Source: Zopfochytrium polystomum (lineage: Eukaryota; Chytridiomycota; Chytridiomycetes; Chytridiales; Chytridiaceae). From it: 64,000 nt of DNA. Position numbers and translations under genes: made by a program. The notes beneath the pieces are model-generated. The model searched no databases, was not told the origin of the DNA, and worked only from the letters and a program-made list of their open reading frames with translations. Below, piece after piece: positions 23,167-34,649 of this stretch (within the stretch, counting starts at the first letter, position 1; the number at the start of each line of letters is the position of its first letter). The DNA lies in NCBI GenBank assembly GCA_025765615.1, contig JAIVFJ010000182.1, forward strand, positions 1 through 64,000, written 5' to 3'.

Positions 23167-23625
23167 GGACGACTCAGTATTTGGGCGGGGGAGATTACGA
23201 CCTGATTGCGATAATCCCCTCCTAAGAGCTTGTGTTCCTGCCCCTTTCGCCTTAACTGTGGGCGAGTGCTTCCTCGGCGACGAAGGACAGGATGGAGGAG
23301 AGGATCAACCATAGTGAGAAGCACGGTCTGGCGAGGCAGGGTTTGACCACCCCATCCCGTTTCGTTGCCAAATCGGGATTTTGTTCGTTGCCTGATCTGC
23401 CAAACACATCGCGTCCAACTTTTTTTTTCGCTTTCAGCAGAGGTTTGAACACACCATTTGCTTTTTCCGCCAGCGTGGTGGGTCGACGAGGACGAGTTTT
23501 CTTCTTCTTTCTTATTGATTATCACGTGTGCGGGGGCACATTCCAACACAATCACCCCGTTACGACCTTTTTTGGCTCCACGTCGCGCCCGCACCTGTCA
23601 GGGCACACACGAAGCTTCAAACAAA

Positions 23626-23679
<54 letters not shown>

Positions 23680-23944
23680 GTGTCGCCATTACTCCAAATA
23701 TACGCTCCTGTCTAGTGCCCCTAAGACACCCTCCAGGTTTGTTCAATTAGATCCATGCTCCAGTTTCCACCTTTGTCCAAGGTGAGGAGATTTAGAGAGA
23801 GCAGTCTCGCATCCCACCCAATGGCAAAATGCCACATCAGTCGACCAAGGACCAAGATTTCTGTAACACTGGCCATGTCCAAAATAAAAACAAATTGGTT
23901 GTGGAGGTAATAATTGAAGTTACTGACAAAGATTGCACTTGCAC
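23167..23944. other. Unassigned region with a T50 tract
   Basis: 23629-23678 is an uninterrupted run of 50 T. The flanks carry no clear gene and I could not find a target-site duplication around it. Elsewhere the stretch looks non-coding. Confidence 0.5.
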
Positions 23945-24017
23945 GGGCGTATGGCGAAATGGTTACCGCGTTCGACTTCGAATCGAAAGATTGCAGGTTC
24001 GAGTCCTGCTACGCTCG
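23945..24017 (+). tRNA. tRNA-Arg (anticodon UCG)
   Basis: 73 nt, same body as the copy at 10943-11015 with one change in the anticodon loop (CTTCGAA). Acceptor GGGCGTA/TACGCTC, discriminator G, all stems paired. The downstream flank shares the block GAGGGGCTCATCACGGATC (about 24190) with the flank of the 53636 copy, so flanking DNA was duplicated with it. No T-run terminator follows directly. Confidence 0.85.
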
Positions 24018-24619
24018 GATCCTTCTCCTTGGAAGGTGATCATCAACCGGCCACTTACGGAGTCGTCCGTTGTCTAGCTCGAACAATAGCTTTCCTATCA
24101 TCCTATGTTCTATACACGGCCTTTCTTATTTTTTTTTGTGTTTGGGGGTGTCAATTTTCCATCTCTTTGCAAGCTTCGCTTCTTCAGAGGGGCTCATCAC
24201 GGATCGTATTAGCATTAAGCGCGGCTTTCCAACCAAAAATTCAAAGCCATCAGGCGAGAATCAGCTGCTGATTTTCTATTTGATAAACCTCCATTAGACA
24301 GCGATGTTCATTGAAAGAATTTGGTGGTCAAATCAAATTTTGCCAGGCCCCCAAAGGCAGATTTTTGCCACTGTTCTACTCATGGAAAATTAACAGTATT
24401 TTCAAAAGACTTTTCCTCGTAACTGCAACAGAGCAACCGTCTCGAGACTCGGGGCTTCTTCATGTGCCTGATGGCAGAATGAAGAGCAGATTTGCTCAAA
24501 TTTGGAAGGGAAAGTTGCACTGTGGGCTTATCTTAAAGGGTTCTTCCACCGCTCTCGTCTCTTCCAACGTCGATCAACTTACGCAGCGGACGTATGCGAC
24601 GTCCTCAGGCCCACCACCG
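24018..24619. other. Intergenic region between tRNA-Arg and the cyclic-nucleotide gene
   Basis: It contains the duplicated tRNA-Arg flank (to about 24265) and then unique DNA forming the 3' side of the minus-strand gene. No gene recognised. Confidence 0.4.
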
Positions 24620-27600
24620 CTACGCTGCGCCCCACCGCACCCGTCGCGCGACAGCCCCCGCCGCAGCGCCAATCCCACCGCCACCGCCACCGTCTGCAGC
24701 CTCCTCATCGTCTTCGTCCCCAAAATCGTCCTCCACCTCCCCCGCCTCTTCTTCCTCCTCCTCTTCCTCATCTTCCACCAGAAGCGACTCTTCCTCCCCC
24801 GCACCCGCGCCCACCTCCACCGGCCGCACCTGCGGACGATCGCCGCCGCCACCACGCACCACGACGACGCCGCCGCCGCCGCCGCCGTAAGCGCGCACCC
24901 CCGCGACGCCGGCGCGCTTCCGCCGCCACGCGTCGACGCGGGCGGTCGGGTCGCCCTCGGCCTCCTTGACGAGCCGTGCGAGCTCCCTACGTCTCAGACG
25001 CATCCACGCGGCGCGGCGGGCGCGGGCGGCCAGGAACGCCGCGAGCGCGCCGGGAGACGCGGGTGGCGGCGGCGGGGGGCCGTGCTCGTCTCCTCCTTCA
25101 CCTCCTTCGTCCGCGCCGCCGCCGCCGCCGCCGTCGGTCGCGCCGGCCGCCGAGTGCGTCCCCGTCGACAGCGGCTGATGCTGATGCGGATGCGACGGCT
25201 GCGGCGGTGCAGAGCCGGCGAGGCGCGCCCACGGGGTGGGTCGGGCGGCGTTGAGGAAGATCTGGCGGGCCTCGATGAGGGAGAGGGACAGGACGGTTGT
25301 GGGCGGTGGCGAGGGCGGGGGCGGGTGGGAAGTGGTCGGGGTAGTGGCAGCGTTGTTGTACGTGTTACTGGTGCTGCGAGAGAGCGGCGAGTTTGTTGCT
25401 GAGGTGGGGAGAGTGGTGCTGCTGCTGCTGCTTTGGCGGCGGCGGCGGCGGGCGTCGCCTGCGACGACCGAGTAGCGGGCGACGACGGACGCGGAGCCCG
25501 CAGCGGCGGCGAGGGCGTCCTCGCCAAAATAGGCGAGGGCGGGGATGAGGCTGACAAAGATGGGTTGCTGCTTCCTGCCGCCGGAGGCTGACAGCGGCCG
25601 CGACGACGACGATGACGCCTCCGCGGGCGGCTGCATGAGTACGGAACAGACGCCGCTCTTGACGATGTAGAAGCGCGTGATCTCGTCGCCTGGTTTTTAG
25701 TTCAGTTTAGTTCAGATTAGTTAGTTTCTTTTTTCTGGAGACGGGTTCCAACAACGCACACACACACACACACACACACCTTCGCTGAAGATGGTCTGTC
25801 CGCGCTCAAAGACGTCTTCGCGCATCTTGACAAGAACCGCACGGATAGACGCCGGGGACCAGCCGGCGAGCAGCGGCGCCTTCTTGATGGCGTTGTACGC
25901 GTGGAGGTTCTGCTTCTCGTGCACGAAGCGGATGATGCGGAGGTAGTCAGTCTTGAGTTGGAGTTATTTTTTTTTTTTTTTTTTTTTTTTTTGAGCGGAT
26001 GTATGGGTACGTGTGGGTTAGTGCGTGTTGGAAGTTTTCGAGAGTTTTATTTTCGGCGTCGGGTTGGGGGTTGGAAGGGGGTGGAAGGCATTCGAATTGG
26101 CGTAGGGGGATTCCACCTCTTCAAACCTTTTCGATCTTGACCAGCACGCACGGCTCGGTGGTGATGATGGAGGCGCCGCGCTGGGCGTCGGCGTACAGCG
26201 CGACATCGCCAAAGCTGTCGCCTGGGTTGAGGCGTGCGACGAGCTTGCTGTCGGCGGGGTCGCCGGTGGGCGAGACGTGGACGGCGGCGGCGCCGGCGAG
26301 GAGCACGAACCAGCAGGTCGGGGGGTCGCCTAAGCGTGTTGGGTATTTTTTTCCGGAGGCGAAGAGGGGCGGTGGTTTTTACCTGGGCGTCGGGGACGTT
26401 GCTGAAAAAAAAAAAAAAAAAAAACAAGGCCTCACGTACCCTGCTTGAAAACGGCGCGGTCGCCCTCGATGGCGACGGCGGCGGCGACGCTGCATATCTG
26501 TCCGAGGAGAAAGTCGCTGAAGCTACGGAACCCGCGCAGCGGGCGGAGCACGGCGAAGATGCGTTTGACGTCGAGGAGGGTTCTGTCGACGGGGGGTTTG
26601 CGGATGCTGCGGTGGAACGCGGCGAGGACGGCCGCGGCGGCGGGGGTCGGGTGCGGGCGTTGCTGCGGGGCGAGGGGGCTCGCTGGCGGGTGGGCGACGG
26701 CGGCGGAGGTGGCGGAGGTGGCGGCGGCAGCGGCGGGGCGGAGGTCGTCGGCGAGGAGGATGGCGAGGGCGAGGGAGGTCCGGCGCTCGAGGGCCGTTGT
26801 GGTGGTGGTGTTTGCTGGTGGGCCGCCGGCGGCCGCGGAAAGACGGCGGTTGTGGTGTTGGGCGGGCAGCGCGTCGATTCCGTCGGCGTCTGCCTCGGCG
26901 TCTCCAGTGGCAACGGCGGCGGCGGCGGCGGCGGCGGCGGCTTCGGCTTCGGCGGCCTGGGCGGCAATCATTTTGCTCTCGGCCTTGGCCTCTGCAGCAT
27001 TTGCGGCGTGGACGTGGGCGCGGATGAACGCGTCGACTGAGAAGGCTGGGGCAGCAGCGGTGGGCGCGGACCCTGGCGCCGCGGGCTTTCCGGGAGCGGC
27101 GGCGGCAGCGGTGGCGGCGGCAGCGACGGCGGCGGCAGCGACGGCGGCGGCGGCGACTTCCGCGGCGGCGGCGTCGGCGACCAGGCGGTAGTGCGACGTG
27201 TCGTCGGCAGGCGCGGCGTGGAGGATTTTGCGGCGGAAGTATGTGCGGACGACGGCGGCGCGGTCGGCGGGGGTGAGCGTGACGCGCGTCGGAGTGTGCA
27301 CCGCGCGGCCGGAGGCTGCGGTCGCGGCAGCCAGTGCAGGGCCACCTGTTGTTGCGGCAGTGGTGGAGGCTCTCCTTGCTGCCTCTGGGTGGTGGTGGCG
27401 GTCCGGCTGGTGGTGAAGCTGGCGAGCATGCTCGCGGGCGATGTGGTGGCGGCGGTGGGAGGCGGCGTACGGCGACGTCTCAGGGCCGGTGGGCGTTTTC
27501 GCTACGGGGGCAGAGCGCGGGCGGTGGGAGACCGTCGACTTCGCCTTACCGGCGGCGGTTGGGGTGGAGGGGCGGCGCTGCTCGCCGGGGGCGAAACGCC

Positions 27601-29018
27601 GCGGTTGGGGAGCGGATACGGGACGGGGCGGCCGGTCGGCGGCGGCAGCAGAGGTGCGGCGAGACGAGGCGAAAGCAAACGACGAGGGCGTCGAGGCGCT
27701 GAAGGAGGAGGAGCGGGAAGCAGTCAAGGTAGGCGGTGCGGTCGACGCGAGTCGAGCCTGCAGCAGCTGCTGCGACGACCGACCGGCCGAGGACGCCGAC
27801 GACGGGCGCGACGACGACGACGACAGCCTGATGCAGCTGCGGACGCGCCGCATGAACATGTCGTGGAGGGCGCCGGCGTCCTCGGTCACCCGCGCGGACG
27901 GCCCGCCTTTCCCACCGCCTTCGGCCGCCGCCTCCACAAGCTCGGCGTGAGGGTTGGGCGTCCCGGCGCCAGCTTCTGCAGCGTCCACAAAGACCGACGG
28001 CACGTGGTCCGGCTCAGCGTGGCTGACACTGACGCTGACGACGAGGCGAGGATTGCCACGGTGCTGCGGGTTATGTCGCTGATGGAGGCCGCGGGCGCTG
28101 CCTGCGAGGGCGTAGAGGCTATGGAGCTCGTCCTCGGCGGTGGCGCCCCTTTGCAAGGGCGCGTCGCTGACGAGCCACGCACGGATGCGGGCGGCCTGGT
28201 CTTCGGTGAGCTTCCAGCGACGCTTGGCGCCGGCGTCGTCAAAGAGGCCGTCACCGTCGTCGTCGGGCGGCATGAGGTCGTGCTCCCTCATGAACGCCTC
28301 GGTGATCTGGAACAGCCGCGCGGCGTCGACGACGTCGCGATCGGCTTGGGGGGCGGGGGGCGGCGGCGGAGATGCCTGCGCTCGCTCCGCTGATGCGCGT
28401 CGTGGAGGCGGCGGCGCTCGCGGAGGCGGGGCGGCGAAGGAGGGGTCCGGGGGTGCAGGGACCTGTGGCCGCCGAGGGGGAGGCGGTTGAGGAGGAGGAG
28501 TAGGCGCGCAGGCGGTGTTCGCGCACGTAGTGCTGGATGCCGTGGCGCGGGACGTGATCCATGCCGGATCGCTGGAGGGCGTCGAGGACCGTGTAAGGAA
28601 ACGCGACTGCAGGGGGCGACGAGGTGGTGGCGTCGCCCGTGCGGGCGCCAGGGGACGAGCGTGGCCGCGTCTTGAGGCCGAAGGAGGTCGTTGGCGCGGA
28701 GCTGAGCGTGATCGTTCGTGGCGGCAGGGTCGCCCAGTCTGGACCGCGAGGCGAGGCTGCTACGGCGGCCATTGTGGTCGCGGCGGCCGCCGCCGTCGAC
28801 GCCGGGCCGCTGCTGTGGCGGGAGGTGGAGGGAGCTGTTGAGGGCCGCGCGGAGGGACGAGGGGGCGTCACGACGCGCGCCGAGGTCGGGCGATGGTGCT
28901 GGTGGTGGTGATTCTGGAGGTAGTGGTCGTGTCGGATCGCGAGTAAAGGTGCATCAATACTGGAGGACTCGGCGATGGCCGCGGCCGTCGTCACCGCCGC
29001 CGCCGACATTGCTGGCAC
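24620..29018 (-). CDS. Protein with two cyclic-nucleotide-binding domains, full-length copy
   Basis: Exons 29018-26440, 26329-26127, 25951-25780 and 25689-24620, all with GT-AG joins (about 1,340 residues). The N-terminal 800 residues are Ala/Ser/Pro/His-rich. A pre-domain helix LDVKRIFAVLRPLRGF precedes the first domain, FKQGD...WFVLLAG...GDSFGDVALY...QRGAS. The second domain reads VFERGQTIFSEGD...RFYIVKSG and YFGEDAL...VVARYSVV. The phosphate-cassette Glu is Asp in domain one and present in domain two. The C-terminal ~250 residues are Pro/Gly-rich and end in a long Glu run. cAMP/cGMP binding is inferred; such domains occur in kinase regulators, channels and ciliary proteins, and I cannot choose. 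A G6 run at 28355-28360 splits exon 1 into two frames; the right-arm copy has G5 and is intact. The outer boundary of the inverted repeat falls inside exon 4 at 25501. Confidence 0.75.
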
Positions 29019-31215
29019 TGCACAGGTGGAGCTCAGGGCGTACGTCGTTCGTCGTCGTCGTCTTGCTCGCTGCCCTCGTTGTCGGAGGGTTTTCGGGGGG
29101 TCGCTGGATTTTCAGTGTGATTTGGTAATCTGTGACAGAGCGCTACGCCGGCACGCGTCAATTGCGCGTGCGTTGATTCAGGTCGAATAATGGTACGCGT
29201 CGTTCTTCCAGTCGCGTCGCGCTCCCGTCGCGTCGCGTCGGCCAACTGAGTATTTTCCTGTTGGCTTGTGATCGCCGTCCCTCCCTGGCTCTCTTCTGCT
29301 ATTACCAGGAGAGAGAGTTGTGGCTAATAGTTGTGCATATGAGAGTCCCTCCTAATTAATTTCAGGCCCGGCGGTTCGGAACGAAGAGAGACATCGATGC
29401 CGTCCCTGCACACCTGACCCAAGGAGTCAAACCTTACAGGTCGGGCGGAAAGAAGCTAGATAGGTGCACGGGAGGGGTTAGTAGACGCGGGCTGGGGATG
29501 TGCTCCATGGATCCTCCGCTTTTCGTTTCTTTTCTTTCTTCCTCATGGCGGACGGCCGGACGCGCCCGTTTTCTTCATTTTCTTGGTGGTTGTTTTCTTT
29601 TTTCCCTCTCGCTCTCTCCCTCAACTACAATCCCTCTTGTAACACTCACATTCCCACCTTCCCGTCGTCGCCCGCGCCCCCCACCCCTCGCCGTCGCGTG
29701 CGCATCCCGTTCCATTCCATCCCGTAAGGCGCTACTTTTGCCCTGGGGGTCGCACGCCCATCATTCCCGCCGGGGGTTAGGGAGCTAACACCGAGTGGGG
29801 GTAGGTGGGTCCAGAACAATGGCTGCCCAGTGGGCGGTGTGGGCGGCCAAAAAGGTCGTCCACAGCATCGGCCTCAAGGGTGCAGCATATGCCGGGGAGC
29901 GTCAGGCGGGCGTTGCCTCTCCGCTGCGGTCCGTAGTGGTGGTGGTGGTGGTGGTGGTGGCGCTGTATGCAGCGTTCTGGCAGAACCCTGCAGCCGCGGT
30001 GGTGTGGAGGACCTGTTGGGGCGTCGCTGCCGTCAATGTGACATCCTCCGAAGGCTTGAAACGAAATGCAGGGCACTTTCCCTGGGGGATTGCAATGGGG
30101 TCGTTGAGCAGTTGGCGGTTAGGGCTTGCGGTGGTGCAGGCGAAGTGCAAGAGAAGATGGTCACTGTAAGTCTGTAGTGCATGAGGTGGGTTTGCTGAGG
30201 TGATACCTGGATGTAGTCTATAACGGTTCACCACTGATGGCTACATTGTAGAAAAATTTAGAAAAATCAAACTGGAATTGATTCCTTAGATAGAATCAGG
30301 TGTTTTATATACAGTACACGATGTGTTACAAGTCTCAAAGTAAAAGCAAGAGCTCATTGGGAACCTAAACTATGGCCAGCACCTTCTGTGAGATACTTGA
30401 GAATCTCCTAGCTTGCTTCTGTCTGTCTGTCTGTCTGTTCCTAGCTTTGGTCAGGGCGAAATCCCAAACTCAAGCAAGCACGTTGCTACGTGGCCTGACT
30501 GCCACGCTACGCATTGTGGCCTGCCACACTGTGTACATTGTGGCCTGCCGCACTAATAAGTTTCCTTGTGGCCTGGTCCCACTCTCTGTTTAACCCTTTA
30601 ACTGTCATCATGCCGCTGGCGGCACAGTGACTGACTTTTCCATCATTGAAATTTGTAGAACTTCACCAAACTGCAATGAAGTCGCTGCCAAAGCAGGTTG
30701 AAACACAGGTGTTGAATTCGCAATTGTGGATTTGTGAAGAATGTCTTCGATTTTTTTTCCTTTTCGTGTTTTTTCAGTTTTGTTATTGTTTTTATCCCCT
30801 TTTCGTTTTCTTTTTTTTTGTCACCTTTTCTCCAAGAAATTTCTTGTGAGAAAACAGGTGAGGATTGTCCCAAACCGCCCCAAACACCACCTGCTGCTCT
30901 CGCATGCGTTCCCTATCCTCCTCCCGAGTGCGGCTGGAGGCCGCAATCGCGGCGGCTTTGCCGCCGCCATATCTGGACCCATCACCTCTGCCAATCGCAG
31001 CGGCTTTGCCGTCGCCTTCAATTGCGATCTCAGATTCACTATCACCATTACGCTGTGATTGCGGCTGTGATGCACTTCAAAGACTGATGCACACATTTTT
31101 AGAAATACCAGCAGAAACGCCCAGTGGTTTTAAGCATTTAAGGCCAAAAAGCTGACTATCATGGGATTCTGTACCCAGATCTCCACCCACAACCCAAAAA
31201 AAGCGAGGACACACA
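29019..31215. other. Intergenic DNA within the left arm
   Basis: Upstream of the cyclic-nucleotide gene. It has a His/Val-codon-like GGT run at about 29935-29960 and a GTCTG run near 30420, but no recognisable gene. The open frames at 29795-30177 overlap on both strands, have no motif, and are not called. Confidence 0.4.
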
Positions 31216-31374
31216 ATGAGCCTGAGGCGACAACACCAACTGTTTCAAGAGGAACTGGCAAACGACATCTACCAGAGGGCCACAATCAGCCACCAGCACG
31301 CACCGCTGGGCAAAAAGCCCAGCAGAACCACTAAGCACCGGAGAAGGCGAGCCCGAAATGTTTCATTACGATAG
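31216..31374 (+). CDS. Small basic ORF, hypothetical (52 residues)
   Basis: ATG to TAG with a strongly basic C-terminus (KHRRRRARN) and a Gln/Glu-rich start (RRQHQLFQEELAND). It is intact in both arms of the inverted repeat, but that only shows recent duplication. No family recognised, no promoter motif seen. It may be chance. Confidence 0.2.
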   Translation: MSLRRQHQLFQEELANDIYQRATISHQHAPLGKKPSRTTKHRRRRARNVSLR

Positions 31375-31851
31375 ACTCATACCAGTGTTAGCGACGACCA
31401 AATCAGCTTTATGTACCAGATCACGAACCAGGACGGTTTCGCATTCACCAAAGCAATAAAACCCTTTTTGGTGTCGTTCATGCACGATCTGTGAAACTAG
31501 CAAGAGCAGAACCCCACATCAGCAGGACACGCTTTTCTCTGATTCTCAACTGAGGGCTTTGAATATTGGATCAGAAAGCAGGCTTTATCAGTGTGATCCG
31601 TGATGAGCCCCTCCTGAACAAGCAAAGATTTCAAATGAGGCAAATTGACAAAATGAAATGAGAACAACAAAGAAAATTGAGGGAAAGGCTTTGGGTCGAA
31701 ACATTGACATCAAAAAACTGTGCAACGATGCAGCAACGAGATTTTGGCCGGATGCAGGTAAAAGGCAGGGCCAATTCCGCAAACACAGCAGCGGAGAGCA
31801 ATGCGGATCACAAGAGGAAAGAAACCAACCGACATCCACATGTGATGCTGC
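31375..31851. other. Duplicated flank of tRNA-Arg
   Basis: Non-coding. It contains the block GTGATGAGCCCCTCCTGAA (about 31600), shared with the DNA beside the tRNA-Arg at 23945, showing that tRNA-Arg copies carry flanking DNA with them. Confidence 0.45.
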
Positions 31852-31924
31852 CGAGCGTAGCAGGACTCGAACCTGCAATCTTTCGATCCGAAGTCGAACG
31901 CGGTAACCATTTCGCCATACACCC
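31852..31924 (-). tRNA. tRNA-Arg (anticodon UCG), left-arm copy
   Basis: 73 nt. The acceptor is GGGTGTA with TACGCTC, where a T-G pair replaces C-G, still paired. The anticodon loop is CTTCGGA. It is identical to 53636-53708 in the right arm. Confidence 0.88.
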
Positions 31925-32420
31925 ACGTGGAGTGGAATATAATCAGCATTTCTCACAGTCACCTGCGCAACCACTCTGTTTTGTATACAGCATGGCCAAT
32001 GTTCAAAAATATTCTTGGTTCTTGGGCAACGGGTCTGGAATAGATGGATGCCCTCTCTTTACCTTGACCTGTCTCAGTGTGCAGTGAACTCTGAGGAGGG
32101 AGGCCCAGGGTGCTTTATCACCCTGCGAATCTTGCAATAGCGTCTAGCGGACGGGGAAAGGTCCAACTATCAGACTCATACATCCATGATTACACTCCCG
32201 TTGGGGCATCTGTGAATTTGGGAATACTCAACCACATCCAACCTCGGCTCACTCTGTCACTTCCAAGTCGGCAGTGCTGTATCTCCTTCTGTTGTTGATG
32301 ATGGCGTCTTCCTGCACACTGATACCGCTACACAGCATCGGTGCTCTATCTCCTTCGTCGTCGCTATGCAACGTTGGCGTTCTATCATGCTGCATTGCAG
32401 TGTATTTTGGATGGGCAGAG

Positions 32421-32458
<38 letters not shown>

Positions 32459-32809
32459 GTTCCAGCCCCAGAGGGCCAGGCGGGAAGGATGGGCAGAGGT
32501 TCGCTTGGCGTGTTCCTCACTACGAATGTGACTAATGTGAGTCAGTATCAAGCCCACAACAGCTGGCTGGAGAGGCCCATGCAGGCTTCCAACACTGGCG
32601 ATGATCCTGTCTCTGTGGGCAGGCGGTGCAGAGAGTGTCATTTTTCAAGGCAGATCCCAATCCAATTTGACCTTCCATCATCTCAGTTATGTCAACCCAA
32701 GAAACCTTGCCACCCAACTGCAACCCAGTCTGGCGTAATTCAGTCAACACCTGCCTGTACATTACATCACAGAAAAAATGTTGTGCATTCCCATGGACAT
32801 ATACCGTTA
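31925..32809. other. Non-coding DNA holding a tiny polyadenylated retroposed insert
   Basis: No gene recognised. At 32425-32486 a 62-base insert (T31 plus 31 bases) is bracketed by a 16-bp direct repeat, GGATGGGCAGAGGTTC, at 32409-32424 and 32487-32502. The rest shows no motif. Confidence 0.6.
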
Positions 32810-32890
32810 GGGCAGATGGCCGAGTGGTTAAGGCGCCAGATTTAGGCTCTGGTCTCGCAAGAGGCGTGGGTTCGAGCCCCACTCTGCTCA
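32810..32890 (+). tRNA. tRNA-Leu (anticodon UAG), left-arm copy
   Basis: 81 nt, identical to 5884-5964 and 52670-52750. All stems are paired and the class II variable arm is intact. No oligo-T terminator lies within about 40 bases. Confidence 0.9.
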
Positions 32891-33359
32891 AACCTGGTTG
32901 CGATGTCCAGGTCACCTTACCCTTTAAACCTCCCCGACATGTTGCGATGTTTGAAGCTTGGCAGTACTGATAGTGCTTCTTTGAGATTCCTATCTCGCTG
33001 GTCATGGTTAGCTGGGAAGATATACATGCTGTATTGTGGGTTTCACCAAAAATTTCCAGTGAAAGGGGGAGGTGGCTGGGCTGAAAAATCAGCGCAGACA
33101 ACCAGCGCATAGCCTTGTCAAACCAGACCGCCAACCGCAGTTCACGATCAGCACACCGTCCCAAATATCCCCTCAGCATTCACGGGTTGGTCCGCTCACT
33201 GACGGTTGCGCGCATCTCCCAGTGCCTCGCCCTTCGCCCCCGCCACCTCCCCTGCTTGGCTGTGCTCTTTCACAAGTCACTCCACCAGATATCCTTTCCT
33301 GCTCCGCTGGCTACTCCACAGCTGAAGCTCCTGATCGCCCCACATCCACATGTCGATTT

Positions 33360-33678
33360 GTTGCACTCTGTTCGTCAAAAGCAAGCTTCCAATGACACAA
33401 AATACCATTGTCTGTATGGGTACTACTTTAAAGGCTTTTCAACGTCCAAACTAGCAGAAATCTATGGAAAGAATCGGAAAACAATTAAAAACTTGGTAAA
33501 TAGACATGAAGAAACAGGATCCGTTGGCCGAAAGAAGGACAAGGATGCCAACTTCCGAAAGTTCAACGTCAAAATGCGGAAATGGCTCGTAAATCTTTAC
33601 TTAAATGAGCCAACTTTATTTTTGGATGAGGCAGCAAAGCGATTCGAGGCGAAGTACAATGAACGCGTCAGTGTTTAG
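33360..33678 (+). pseudogene. Transposase N-terminal fragment (Tc1/mariner-IS630 type HTH), left arm
   Basis: About 100 residues: a helix-turn-helix FSTSKLAEIYGKNRKTIKNL, a linker VNRHEETGSVGRKKD typical of the paired-type DNA-binding part, and a second helical unit RKWLVNLYLNEPTLFLDEA. The frame stops at 33678 before any DDE/DDD catalytic region, and none follows. The layout fits IS630/Tc1-like transposases by memory of the family. The upstream frame to 33115 is probably not part of it. A second copy is at 51881-52210. Confidence 0.55.
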
Positions 33679-34379
33679 AGCGAACCCCTCCCACTTCTTT
33701 TCTTTGCACGGAATGCACTCGTAAACACCGAAGGTCTCATGTAATTGCTGAGACAGTCAGACACAAGGTCCATTGGCGAATCGGCATTCGCCACGTCCTA
33801 CCCTCCAACCATCAATCGCCACGTTGGAAACCTCGTTTGCCAGCGGGGGTACTGCTGCTGCCGTTGCAGGCGACGAAAATGACGTTCAGCTGCAGCCGTC
33901 ACCTGCACCAACCATGACGACAGGGGGTGGGGTGTCGATCTCAAGCTGGGCTGGTATCTGTGGGCACCATCGAAGATGTCGACGTGGATACCAGCTGATG
34001 GTGTATCTGCACGCCTTCTGCGCTGCTTAGCACGCCGCGTCGCCAGCACAGACGGGAACAGCTGTCCACAGCAAGCGTTGGGTGGACGGTGAACGGTGGC
34101 AGCTGTGATGCCCCTCACGATCGTATGGTGGTAGTCCACACGTCCTGACGTCGGCTGTCTTGTTGTTCTTCACGATCACGAATCTGAGGACGGACTGCTG
34201 TCCGTCCTCCAAGCGACTGTTACATTGACGTGTTCCTCCTTATGTTCAGTTTTTCCGCAAAGATTAGGGGTTTTTTGTGGCTGGGCGAGGGAGCGCATCT
34301 GATTGGGCGCTGATTCTTGCGCTGGAAATCGTGCGCGCGCGCACGAAAAAGGGGAGGGGAAATTTTTTCTGGCGCACAC
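33679..34379. other. Unassigned DNA in the left arm
   Basis: No gene recognised. The palindromic block CGTGCGCGCGCGCACG lies near 34330. A GGACGGAC/GTCCGTCC inverted motif lies at about 34190-34210. Confidence 0.35.
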
Positions 34380-34649
34380 AATAATAGTTGCTAGGCAAGC
34401 GTGACCAGCACAGGGTGAAAACCCCTCCTATATTATCTGCTTGAGGAGAGGTGGAGGAAAACTGTTGACACTGGGTTTCTGTTCCACTTAATACTTGGAG
34501 TATTGGTCATCAGCGCAAGCCAGCGCCCAGGTCTGCATTGGCGGGTGGCTTGCTCTCCCACGGGCATTGTGAGAACAATAACTGGCAGTCACAATAGGTT
34601 CAGGTCTGTCTTGTGCCTCTTGCTGCAAACCAGTCAGTTCCGCCTAACA
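34380..34649 (+). mobile_element. LTR1 fragment, 5'-truncated (left arm)
   Basis: Collinear with the last two thirds of the LTR at 61554-61966, starting at AATAGTTGCTAGGCAAGCG and ending CGCCTAACA. Confidence 0.7.

Noticed and set aside
23629..23678. T50 tract as the tail of a retroposed element
   Set aside because: No flanking direct repeat could be found within about 100 bases, so retroposition is not supported.
27191..28393. Plus-strand Gly/Arg-rich frame of 400 codons, and its mirror at 57065-58363
   Set aside because: Antisense to exon 1 of the cyclic-nucleotide gene.
29795..30234. Overlapping ORFs of 96-124 codons on both strands
   Set aside because: Mixed composition without motif, a poly-His/Thr/Val run from a GGT array, and equal support on both strands.
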